Assembly: GCF_900177515.1 (NCBI RefSeq)
Contig: NZ_FXAK01000007.1
Coordinates: forward strand, 914,501 to 978,500
Length of the DNA stretch: 64,000 nucleotides
Reading direction: 5' to 3'
Origin: Azospirillum oryzae
Lineage (GTDB): Bacteria; Pseudomonadota; Alphaproteobacteria; Azospirillales; Azospirillaceae
Position numbers and translations under genes: made by a program. Below, one piece after another: positions 26,531 to 36,139 of the stretch (within the stretch, counting starts at the first letter, position 1; each line of letters opens with the position of its first letter). Below the pieces are notes generated by a model, which was not told the origin of the DNA, did no database searches, and saw nothing but the letters and a program-made list of their open reading frames with translations.

Positions 26531-28441
26531 TCAAAGGGTGACGAACCAGGAACCGGACACGTCCGCCGCCATCACACCGGACAGGGTGACGACCGGAGAC
26601 GCGCGGAAGCCGGAGATGCTGAGTACGGCCTCGCCTTGGGCGTTGGCGCCGACCGTGTAGCTCTGGAACATGGACAAGGCGATCCGGTCGCCTTCCGCCG
26701 CATTGAAATCGGTCACGATGTCGTTGCCATCGTTGCCGCTGTTGCTGTTGAGGTCGGTCGAGAAATCGAACAGGTCCGCACCGGCGCCGCCCTGCAGCTG
26801 GTCGTCGCCGTCGCCGCCCCTCAGCGTGTCGTCGCCGCTCCCGCCGGACAGCGCGTCATTGCCCGAACTTCCGGTCAGCCGATCGTTGCCGTCCTCGCCG
26901 GCCATCGTCACGCCATAATAGCCGTCGGTCGCGGTTACGCTGTCGTCGCCGGAGCCGCTGATGAAATGCTCGATGGAGGAGGAGATGTTCAGGGTGACAC
27001 CGCCGCCGTAGCGGACCTCGACCGTATCGTCGCCGGCGCCGCCGTCCAGCAGGGCTACCGTCGGGGCATCGACATAGATGCGATCGTTGCCCTCATCGCC
27101 GAACAGCATATCGTTGCCGCTCCCGCTGATCAGGACATCGTCGCCCTCACCGCCGGACAACGTGTCGTCGCCGTCCCCACCGATCAGACTGTCATCGCCC
27201 CCACGGCCGAACAGCCGGTCGTTGCCCTCGCCGCCACGGAACGTGTCGTTGAGGTCGCTGCCGCTCAGCACGTCGTCGCCGGCCCCGCCGTCGACCTCGA
27301 CCGCGGAGTCATGGGCGATCAGATTGTCGTTGCCGCTGCCGCTGTAGAATCGCTCGATGCCGGTATAGCCGAAAACGAAGGTCAGGTCTTGCCCGCCTCT
27401 GACATGGACGGTGTCGAAGCCGGCTCCACCCTCCACCCGGTCCCCGGCGTCGATGGAGAAAACATCGTCGCCATCGCCGCCGATGAGGGAATCGTTGCCC
27501 TCTCCCCCGTCGATCAGGAGGCCGACGGTCGAGCCGGTGCCGACCAGCGTGTCGTTTCCGGCTCCTCCATAAACCTGTTCGATGCCGCTGGCCGCAAGAT
27601 CGAACTGGACGCCGAAGTCGTACCGGATAATGACCGAATCGAAGCCGGCGCCGCCCTCGATGGTCGCGCTGGTGTCGTCGATGTAGAAAAGATCGTCGCC
27701 GTCGCCGCCGTTCAGCGTGTCGAAGCCGCCGCCGCCGATCAGGGTATCGTTGCCGGCCCCTCCGACGATCAGGTTGCTCAGCTCGTTTCCGGTACCTTGG
27801 AAGGCGCCCGTTCCGATGAAGGTCAGCCGGTCCAGATTGTCACCGAGCGTCAGGGCGTTCAGCGTGGTGCGGACCTCGTCGAAGCCTTCGAAAAACTGTT
27901 CCTGGATGACGTCCCCCGTGCTGTCCACGATGTAGACGTCGTCGCCCCGGCCGCCGATCAGGAGGTCGTCGCCGGTGCCGCCATCGAGAAGGTCGTTGCC
28001 GGCATCGCCGACCAGCGTGTCGGAACCGGCGCCGCCGCTCAGCGTATCGTTGCTCCACCAGCCGGTGATGACGTTGTCCAGCACATTGCCGGTGCCCTGG
28101 AAGTCGCTGTATCCGGTGTAGGTCAGCGTCTCCAGATTGTCGCCGAGGGTGAAGACGCCCAACGAGGTCCGGACCTCGTCGGTGCCTTCGCCGGCCTGTT
28201 CCTGGATGACGTCTCCCGTACTGTCCGCGATGTAGATGTCGTTGCCCAGGCCGCCGATCATGGAATCGTTGCCGGAGCCGCCGTCGATGGTGTTGTCCCC
28301 GTCGCCCCCGATCAGAAGATCGTCGCCGCTCCCGCCGAAGAGGTAGGAACTTTGCCATCCCCCGAAACCGCCGAAGGGATCGGAGCCGTCCATTCCCGAC
28401 GGAGGAAAGCCGCCCTGCAAGTCTTCAACCGATATGCCCAT
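26531..28441 (-). CDS. RTX calcium-binding repeat protein, type I secretion substrate, no enzymatic domain
   Basis: A 636-residue protein made almost wholly of RTX nonapeptide repeats (GGxGxDxLx, e.g. GGSGDDLLIGGDGDN), which form calcium-binding beta-rolls. Two further repeat types are visible. One is a duplicated block of about 90 residues (DSTGDVIQEQ...DEVRT...TLGDNLE...FQGTGN, near 72-125 and 163-217). The other is a GGAGFDxV...GIE...SGSGND block present about three times. There is no N-terminal signal; the last about 60 residues (DIVTDFNAAEGDRIALS...VSGSWFVTL) resemble an RTX C-terminal secretion end. The protein is probably exported and structural or adhesive. No type I secretion genes are nearby. 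Confidence 0.85.
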   Translation of the reverse strand: MGISVEDLQGGFPPSGMDGSDPFGGFGGWQSSYLFGGSGDDLLIGGDGDNTIDGGSGNDSMIGGLGNDIYIADSTGDVIQEQAGEGTDEVRTSLGVFTLGDNLETLTYTGYSDFQGTGNVLDNVITGWWSNDTLSGGAGSDTLVGDAGNDLLDGGTGDDLLIGGRGDDVYIVDSTGDVIQEQFFEGFDEVRTTLNALTLGDNLDRLTFIGTGAFQGTGNELSNLIVGGAGNDTLIGGGGFDTLNGGDGDDLFYIDDTSATIEGGAGFDSVIIRYDFGVQFDLAASGIEQVYGGAGNDTLVGTGSTVGLLIDGGEGNDSLIGGDGDDVFSIDAGDRVEGGAGFDTVHVRGGQDLTFVFGYTGIERFYSGSGNDNLIAHDSAVEVDGGAGDDVLSGSDLNDTFRGGEGNDRLFGRGGDDSLIGGDGDDTLSGGEGDDVLISGSGNDMLFGDEGNDRIYVDAPTVALLDGGAGDDTVEVRYGGGVTLNISSSIEHFISGSGDDSVTATDGYYGVTMAGEDGNDRLTGSSGNDALSGGSGDDTLRGGDGDDQLQGGAGADLFDFSTDLNSNSGNDGNDIVTDFNAAEGDRIALSMFQSYTVGANAQGEAVLSISGFRASPVVTLSGVMAADVSGSWFVTL

Positions 28442-28745
28442 GTGAATCCCCCCACACGCATTCCAACAGAAAGCGATTCCGGTTGCATGAATGATGCACG
28501 GGCCAGCTTAGAAGGAAAAACTCACGTGATACACTACTTTAAAGTGCGGCAATAAGCCACAACTGCCACCGTTCTTTTGTGTCGCGCACGCTTGATGGGG
28601 AGGGGGAGGGGGCGGTTGTGGTGGCGCGAGATGGCGTGAAAACGACTGTGGCGCCGAATCCTGCCTGGATTTGGCGCCACATCGAACCGGACGGATAAAA
28701 GACGGGGGGCTTTCTGGGACCGGGAACTGCCCGCGGTCCAGCCGC
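28442..28745. other. Upstream region of the RTX gene
   Basis: 304 bases without a credible gene. The part next to the RTX start is relatively AT-rich and includes ACTTTAAAGT, a 10-bp palindrome near 28539-28548. The rest is G-rich on the plus strand (GGGGAGGGGGAGGGGG near 28599). The RTX promoter should be here, but no consensus elements stand out. Confidence 0.45.
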
Positions 28746-29378
28746 TCACCAGTGGCGAAGCGGCCCCACATCGACATGGACGAAGTTGCTGTCCGGGTAA
28801 TAGCCGACCCCGCCGCCGCGCAGGCTCAGCGCCGCGCGCTGCAGATGGCGGGTCGACATGTTCGGCACCCGCAGGTCGATGGCCATGCCGCGCATGTGAT
28901 AGCTGTTCTGGGCGACGCCGCTGTGGTCGGCCTCGCGCAGCATCGCGTTGGTCTCCGGCGAGCGGTAGCCGGACACGATCTCGATCGGGCCGCGGCGGCC
29001 GATCTTGCGGCTCAGCGAATGGACCAGATCCAGCAGCTTCGGGTCGATGGCGTGCACCGCGTTGTTGCGGTGGTCGCGCAGCAGATGGTTGACCGCCCGC
29101 ATGGCGTCGCGCACGTAGCGGCCCCTCGACCAGTATTCGGCGTGGAGCTTCTCGCCGGTGTGCAGGTTCACCAGGGTCAGCACCCGCGGCGGGGCGCGCA
29201 GGGCGGCGGCCTCCGCCTCTTCGCTGGTGAACAGGGTTCCCCCGGCCGAGGCCGCCGCCGCCAGACCCAGGCCGGCGCGCAGAAGATGGCGGCGATCGAG
29301 ATGACGGCGTTCGGTGGCGTGGCTCTCGCCAGCGCTCGGGCGTGCGGTCGTGATCGACCGGGCGTCCGCATCCTTCAT
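28746..29378 (-). CDS. Tat-exported DUF882 / YcbK-type (M15-like) murein peptidase
   Basis: A 210-residue protein. The start at 29378 gives a twin-arginine signal (DRRHLLRAGLGLAAAASAGG). The mature domain is DUF882, related to peptidase M15: VSGYRSPETNAMLR, the metal-binding HMRGMAIDLR and the final HVDVG supply the expected His/Asp/His zinc ligands. Homologues such as E. coli MepK (YcbK) cut peptidoglycan cross-links, so a periplasmic cell-wall role is likely. An ATG three bases earlier (29381) is possible. GGAAGC precedes the start. Confidence 0.88.
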   Translation of the reverse strand: MKDADARSITTARPSAGESHATERRHLDRRHLLRAGLGLAAAASAGGTLFTSEEAEAAALRAPPRVLTLVNLHTGEKLHAEYWSRGRYVRDAMRAVNHLLRDHRNNAVHAIDPKLLDLVHSLSRKIGRRGPIEIVSGYRSPETNAMLREADHSGVAQNSYHMRGMAIDLRVPNMSTRHLQRAALSLRGGGVGYYPDSNFVHVDVGPLRHW

Positions 29379-29941
29379 CATGCTTCCTTCATATCCCGTT
29401 TTTCCGCTCCGGCGCCCGGGATCCGTCTTCTGGAGCCCATCGTTCCGGTTACGGCCTAAGCCGCGCCCTGGCCAAGGTCGAGGCGCGCTGCGGTGCGTTA
29501 TTCCGAAAGGTGGGACACTTTTAGGATGTCCGTGGCCTTTTCTGTCAAGAAACCATTGCTTAACCGATGCCGGTTTTTCGGTGACTCCAGGGTTTCCGCC
29601 GACTCGGCCGCCCACGGTCCCACCGGCCGAGTCGAAGCTGTTCGCGACTCGTTCGCAGCTGGTTCGATTACAGAACCGTAACGTGCGCGACTCGGGACCA
29701 TTGCCGTACCATCATCGGCAGAAGCAGGGGCGGGCCTATGGCCGCGCCTATGGCCAAGCCTCTGTTTTCCATATTCATCCTGCCGGATCCCGGCGCCGCA
29801 TCTGCGGGTAGGGATACCGGTGGGCAGCCGAAACGCATCCCCCGAAAGGGAGTGCGCAAAAGGGGGATTCATTCAGCCTTCGGTAAGGAATGAATCGCAT
29901 GATTGGCGCGATGTAACCAATTTCACGGCGACAACTTGTCC
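29379..29941. other. Divergent intergenic region DUF882 / pentapeptide protein
   Basis: 563 bases between divergent genes. It holds an 11-bp inverted repeat at 29600-29634 and several less GC-rich patches (29510-29580 and 29850-29940) that may carry promoters. Short open frames in several frames show no family similarity or codon bias, so I call no gene here. Confidence 0.5.
29600..29634. repeat. 11-bp inverted repeat with 13-base loop
   Basis: CGACTCGGCCG (29600-29610) and CGGCCGAGTCG (29624-29634) are perfectly complementary. No T-run follows. It lies about 220 bases upstream of the DUF882 gene and 310 bases upstream of the pentapeptide gene. Confidence 0.6.
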
Positions 29942-31246
29942 GTGCCAGCCACCACACCGACCGCCTCTTCCGTGTCCTTCTTCCGGCCCGACCAACTGGC
30001 CGAGGTGCTGGACCGGCATGCCCGCTGGATCAAGGGCCAGCCGGGCGGTGCCCGTGCCAACCTCGCCATGGCCGACCTCGAGGGTGCGGACCTGTCGCAG
30101 CGCGACCTGCGCGGCGCCCGCCTGGTCGGCGCGCGGCTGGCGCGCGGGCGGCTGAACGGCACCAATCTGGCCGGCGCCGACCTGTTCGGCGTCGACCTGC
30201 GCGATGCCGACATCAGCCGCGCCAACCTGATGCAGACCGACCTGCGCGGCGCGCGGCTGCGCGCGGCCGACTTCTCCAACGCCAACCTGAAGGGCGCCGA
30301 CCTACGCGCCGGCACGCTGGAGCCGGGGGGCACCGCGCGGCGCGGCGCCGGCCCCGATGCCCAGGACGCCGAAAGCGCCCGCCAGATCCACAAGGCGGCC
30401 CTGGCCCGCCTGCAGAACGGGCTGACGGCGGAAGGCGGCATTCCCACCGACCTGACCGGCGCGGTGCTGCGCGGCGCCAATCTGGCGGATGCCGACCTGA
30501 CCGGCGCTGTGCTGCAGAACGCCGACCTGTCGGGGGCGGTGCTGAACGGGGCGGACCTGACGGGGGCGCGGCTGAACGGCGCCAACCTGTCCGGCGCGGC
30601 GCTGGACGGCACCCGCTTCGACAAGGCCGACATGGTCGGCACGCGGATGGCCGACTGCGACCTGTCCTCCACCCGGATCGACACCGCGCAGATGACCCGC
30701 CCCATCGACAGCATGGGGTCGGAGATCCAGCGCGCCATCTTCGACCATGAACGCTGGATCGACAGCTTCGGCCAGCGCGGCCAGAGGGCCGACCTCGACG
30801 GCACCGACCTCAGCCGCGCCGATCTGCGCAACGTCAACCTCAGCGCCGCAAGCCTGCGCGGGGCGAACCTGTCGGCGGCGGCGCTGACCGGCGCCCGGCT
30901 GATGATGACCGATCTGTCCGGCGCCAATCTGGAGGGCGCCAACCTGATGGGCGCCGACCTGTCGGGCGCCAACCTCAGCTATGCCGTGCTGACCGGCGCC
31001 GACCTGACGCGGGTGCGGCTGGGGCCGGCGGCGATCAAGGATCCCTCCGGCCGCCCCACCGGCCGCTCCTGGGCCGCCAACCTGATGGGGGCCGACCTGC
31101 GCGGCGCGCTGATGGTTGGCACCTGCCTGGTGCAGGCCAACCTGTCCGACGCGAACCTCGACAGCGCCGACATGGACGGGGCCGACCTTGCCGGCGCCAA
31201 GCTGCAGCGCGCGATGCTTCCCGGACGCCCGCCCCGCCGGGGCTGA
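29942..31246 (+). CDS. Large pentapeptide-repeat protein, paralogue of the PilZ fusion
   Basis: About 434 residues, probably from the GTG at 29942; a TTG at 29903 would add 13 residues, and neither has a strong ribosome-binding site. Two pentapeptide arrays each follow the helical cap also seen at 491-1987: LDRHARWIKGQPGGARANL near residue 25 and FDHERWIDSFGQRGQRADL near 265. The second array is broken by GPAAIKDPSGRPTGRSWAANL, matching an interruption (GGRDWPANFEG) in the paralogue. It lacks the PilZ domain and ends in a short basic tail. No signal peptide. A right-handed quadrilateral beta-helix scaffold is expected; partner unknown. Confidence 0.85.
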   Translation: MPATTPTASSVSFFRPDQLAEVLDRHARWIKGQPGGARANLAMADLEGADLSQRDLRGARLVGARLARGRLNGTNLAGADLFGVDLRDADISRANLMQTDLRGARLRAADFSNANLKGADLRAGTLEPGGTARRGAGPDAQDAESARQIHKAALARLQNGLTAEGGIPTDLTGAVLRGANLADADLTGAVLQNADLSGAVLNGADLTGARLNGANLSGAALDGTRFDKADMVGTRMADCDLSSTRIDTAQMTRPIDSMGSEIQRAIFDHERWIDSFGQRGQRADLDGTDLSRADLRNVNLSAASLRGANLSAAALTGARLMMTDLSGANLEGANLMGADLSGANLSYAVLTGADLTRVRLGPAAIKDPSGRPTGRSWAANLMGADLRGALMVGTCLVQANLSDANLDSADMDGADLAGAKLQRAMLPGRPPRRG

Positions 31247-31289
31247 AGCGCCCCGTCAACGCCGGACTGCCCCCTACGGCAGCCTGCCC

Positions 31290-33041
<1,752 letters not shown>

Positions 33042-33131
33042 CGCAGTGACAGGGCAGAGTAGTACGCGATCCGCACCGACTCCAGTGACGAGCGCCGTCC
33101 TACAGGGTTTCCCCCAATCGGATTCAGCCGG

Positions 33132-33728
33132 TCAGGACGCGCCGGTCAGCAGCCGGGTCAGTTCGACCGCCGTCTTCACCCGCATCTTCTCGAACACATG
33201 GCTGCGGTGGACCTCCACCGTCCGCATGCTGATGCCCAGCTCGTCGGCGATGACCTTGTTCAGCCGTCCGGCGACGACCAACTCCATCACCTGACGCTCG
33301 CGCTGGGTCAGGGTGGCCAGCCGGGCCGCCAGCCCCGCCTGTCCCGCCTCGCGCTCGCGCTGTTCGGCGTCGAAGGCCAGCGCGTCGATCACCCGGTCGA
33401 CCAATTCGTTGTCGTTGAAGGGCTTTTCCACGAAATCGCGGGCTCCCTTCTTCAGGGCGCCGACGGCGATCGGCACGTCGCCATGGCCGGTAAGGAAGAT
33501 CACCGGCATGCGGCAACCCTTGGCGAGCAGCCGGTCGAACAGCTCCAGCCCGCTCATCCCCTCCATACGGATGTCCAGCAGCAGACAGCCGGCGGTGTCC
33601 GGCCGCCACGCCTCCAGGAAAGCCTCGGCGGATGGCCAGCCCGCCACCGGGACGTTGCGCGACTGGAACAGCCAGCCGAGGGCGTCGCGGATGGCCTCGT
33701 CGTCGTCGACGATGTGGAGCGTGGTCAT
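33132..33728 (-). CDS. dctR: FixJ/DctR-type response regulator
   Basis: A 198-residue two-domain regulator. The receiver (1-120) has the acidic pair VDDDE, phospho-acceptor Asp52 in LLLDIRM, the switch Thr in FLTGHGD and Lys in VEKPFND. The LuxR/FixJ helix-turn-helix follows (LTQRERQVMELVVAGRLNKVIADELGISMRTVEVHRSHVFEKM). Its start overlaps the stop of the sensor kinase gene upstream (ATGA). Next to dctPQM and a DctS-like kinase, as in the Rhodobacter dctSR-dctPQM cluster, it most likely activates the dicarboxylate transporter genes. The symbol rests on this synteny. Confidence 0.9.
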   Translation of the reverse strand: MTTLHIVDDDEAIRDALGWLFQSRNVPVAGWPSAEAFLEAWRPDTAGCLLLDIRMEGMSGLELFDRLLAKGCRMPVIFLTGHGDVPIAVGALKKGARDFVEKPFNDNELVDRVIDALAFDAEQREREAGQAGLAARLATLTQRERQVMELVVAGRLNKVIADELGISMRTVEVHRSHVFEKMRVKTAVELTRLLTGAS

Positions 33729-35962
33729 TCGGCGGCCTCGGCAGTGTGATCGGGGGCAGTGTGATCGGGGGCAGTGTGATCGGGAGCGGTGTTTTCGGAA
33801 GCGTGGCCGGGAAGCCGGTCCGGCGCCTGGGCATGAACGGGCAGGGTGAACAGGAAGCGCGCGCCGGCAGGAACCGCCTCCGGGCCGTCACCGTCCGTCA
33901 CCGCCTCGAACCACAGCCGGCCGCGGTGGTGCTCGACGATGGAGCGGCAGATGTTCAGGCCCATGCCCATACCTTCGCGCTTGGTGGTGAAGAAAGGGGA
34001 AAAGAGCCGGTCGGCGACGTCCGGCGCGATGCCGCAGCCATGGTCGCGGATCTCCGTCAGCAGCACGCGGCCTTCGCCGGTGGCGGCCTGTCCGCCGTCT
34101 TCGCCGCCGTCATCGCCGCCGGCAGGGCGGACGGTGACGGTCAGGCGGCGGTCGGCGCGCGGGGTGCGGGCCATCGCCTCGATCCCGTTGCGCATCAGGT
34201 TCAGCACCACCTGCTGCAGCAGGATGCGGTCGCCGGTGACCGGCGGCAGGTCGGCCGGGGCGTCCAGCTCCACCCGCACGCCCAGCCGCGCGGCGTCGCT
34301 GCCGGCCAGCCCGACGCAATCCTCCAGCACGCGGGCGAGCGAGCAGGGGGCGACCTTCGGATCGCGCTTGCGCACGAAATCATGGATGCGCCGCACCACC
34401 AGCCCGGCGCGCTTGGCCTGCGCCGCCAACTTCTCCAGCGCTGCCGCCACCTCTTGCGTGTCGCAGCGGTCGGAGCGCAGGCGGTTGAGACAGCCGGTGC
34501 AATAGCTGGCGATGGCCGACAGCGGCTGGTTCAGCTCATGCGCCAGGGTGGAGGCCATCTCGCCCATGGTGATCAGGCGGGAGGTCTGCTGCAGCCGCTC
34601 CTGCTGCTGGCGGGCCAGCTCCTCGGCGCGCTTGCGCTCGGTGATGTCGAGGACGGAGCCCATCCAGCCGGTCTGACGCCCGTTGGCGTCGATCAGCGGC
34701 GCCTCGTAGATCAGGGCGTCGAAGCGCTCGCCGTTCGGGCGCTGGAACCGCATCTCCAGCCCGTTCTCCGGCGCGCGGCCGGCCAGCACGTCCTGGAAGG
34801 CGGCCTCGGCCCGGTCGATCTCCTCCGGCAGCCAATAGGGCGCCGGCGGGCCGCGGCCGATCAGATCCTCCGCCTCCAGCCCGACCATCTTGCAGAAGGC
34901 CGGATTGACGTAGGTGATGCGCCCATCCAGGTCGCGGGCGCGCATGCCCACGGTCAGGCTGTCCTCCATCGCCTTGCGGAAGGCGTGTTCCTCGCGCAGG
35001 GCCTCCTCGGCGCGCAGGCGGCCGGCGATATGGCGGCGCAGGGACCACAGGCTCCACAGAGCCGATCCGGTCAGCGCGAAGATCGCCGCAACCAGGACCG
35101 TGCGCATGACGTTCGAATCGCTGGGATAGGCGGTGGCGACCAGCGCCAGCCCATGGCCGGGCGGGTCGAACGGGATGACGTGGCTGCGCGCCGGATCCGG
35201 CGTCGGGCCGGCCATCGACCCCGGCACCGACATGCGCGACTTCGACCCCAGCACCGTCCCCCGCGCGTCGATCACCTCCAGCTGGTAGCGCTGGGCGAAC
35301 CACCAGGGGACATGGTGGGTCAGCATCGCCTCGAACGAGAAGACCCCGACCAGCGCGCCGGCGAACTTGTCATCGCGGAACAGTGGGAAGGCGACGTCGA
35401 AACCGTGGTTGCCGGCATCGACCCGATAGGGCGCGCTGTGGGCGCGCAGGCCGGAGGACCGGGCGATGCGCACGGCGTCGGCGCGGCTCAGCCCGCCGAG
35501 CCGGCTGTCGTCCCCGTCCGCGTTTTCCCTGGCCGCATTTTCCCCGGCCGCCGCGCCGTTCCCTGGCAACGGCGGCTCGGCCAGTTGGGTGCGCCCCTGG
35601 GAGTCCAGCCACAGCACCCGCTCGATCGCCGGATTGGTGTTCACCACCAGCCGGGCCATTGCGGCGAACTGCCGCATGTCCACTTCGGTGCGTCCCAGCG
35701 TCTCCGCCAGCCTCTCCAGCTTGTCCTCGTCGGAGGCAAGCTGGAAATGCAGGTTCTGCTCGACCCAAAGCGCGTCCTTGATCAGCGCCAGCGCCTCCTC
35801 GTCGCGCTCGTTGCGCTGAAGCAGCCAGAGAAAGGCGCCCAGCAGCACCACGACCAGCGCCATCGCCACCACCGGCATGGCATGCGGCACCGCCCGCCCG
35901 AAATTGGTCAAGGGCGGACGGGCGGGGGAGGGGGAGGTGCCGGTGCGGAGCGGGTTCGACAT
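33725..35962 (-). CDS. dctS: DctS-like C4-dicarboxylate sensor histidine kinase with PAS domain
   Basis: A 745-residue kinase, start at 35962. A first transmembrane helix (about 29-49) and a second (about 285-305) flank a periplasmic sensor domain. Then come a PAS domain (MRARDLDGRITYVNPAFCKMVGL, with VLDITERKRAEE as C-terminal cap), a HisKA with LAHELNQPLSAIASYCTGC (His near 473), and a HATPase with NLMRNGIEAMAR, RDHGCGI and GMGMGLNICRSIVEHH. This HELNQPL subtype is typical of DctB/DctS/FixL. The C-terminus carries a five-residue repeat (PDHTA) encoded by a 15-base tandem repeat. Divergent from dctP. Confidence 0.9.
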   Translation of the reverse strand: MSNPLRTGTSPSPARPPLTNFGRAVPHAMPVVAMALVVVLLGAFLWLLQRNERDEEALALIKDALWVEQNLHFQLASDEDKLERLAETLGRTEVDMRQFAAMARLVVNTNPAIERVLWLDSQGRTQLAEPPLPGNGAAAGENAARENADGDDSRLGGLSRADAVRIARSSGLRAHSAPYRVDAGNHGFDVAFPLFRDDKFAGALVGVFSFEAMLTHHVPWWFAQRYQLEVIDARGTVLGSKSRMSVPGSMAGPTPDPARSHVIPFDPPGHGLALVATAYPSDSNVMRTVLVAAIFALTGSALWSLWSLRRHIAGRLRAEEALREEHAFRKAMEDSLTVGMRARDLDGRITYVNPAFCKMVGLEAEDLIGRGPPAPYWLPEEIDRAEAAFQDVLAGRAPENGLEMRFQRPNGERFDALIYEAPLIDANGRQTGWMGSVLDITERKRAEELARQQQERLQQTSRLITMGEMASTLAHELNQPLSAIASYCTGCLNRLRSDRCDTQEVAAALEKLAAQAKRAGLVVRRIHDFVRKRDPKVAPCSLARVLEDCVGLAGSDAARLGVRVELDAPADLPPVTGDRILLQQVVLNLMRNGIEAMARTPRADRRLTVTVRPAGGDDGGEDGGQAATGEGRVLLTEIRDHGCGIAPDVADRLFSPFFTTKREGMGMGLNICRSIVEHHRGRLWFEAVTDGDGPEAVPAGARFLFTLPVHAQAPDRLPGHASENTAPDHTAPDHTAPDHTAEAAE
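33741..33785. repeat. 15-base tandem repeat inside the dctS-like gene
   Basis: Three units of GCAGTGTGATCGGGG (the last with one change), followed by a degenerate fourth unit at 33786-33800. Being a multiple of three, changes in copy number would keep the frame and only lengthen or shorten the kinase's Asp-His-Thr-Ala-Pro tail. Confidence 0.85.
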
Positions 35963-36030
35963 TGGAATGGACACGAAAGTGTGGCGGCGGGGGATGGCGG
36001 GACCGGACGAAAGTGGGATAGGCCGACTCT

Positions 36031-36051
36031 GCGGATATCCACAATAGCCGC
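36031..36051. promoter_or_regulatory. Imperfect inverted repeat in the dctS/dctP divergent promoter region
   Basis: GCGGATATC (36031-36039) against AATAGCCGC (36043-36051), matching at seven of nine positions, lies 109 bases before dctP. A second pair, ACGGGGC (36085-36091) with GCCCCGT (36102-36108), is perfect and closer to dctP. Either could bind the FixJ-type regulator; neither is proven. Confidence 0.35.
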
Positions 36052-36139
36052 AATTCGTCCGATCATGAACAATGCGCAACAAGTACGGGGCGGAACATTC
36101 AGCCCCGTCGACAATCAACACCGGAAGGGGGACGCACCC

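Noticed and set aside
28508-28777. Minus-strand frame upstream of the RTX gene
   Set aside because: It overlaps the end of the DUF882 gene in another frame and crosses a G-rich low-complexity stretch; no family features.
33741-33785. CRISPR-like repeat
   Set aside because: Units are 15 bases with no spacers and lie inside a reading frame, so this is a coding tandem repeat. No CRISPR array or cas gene was seen anywhere in the window.
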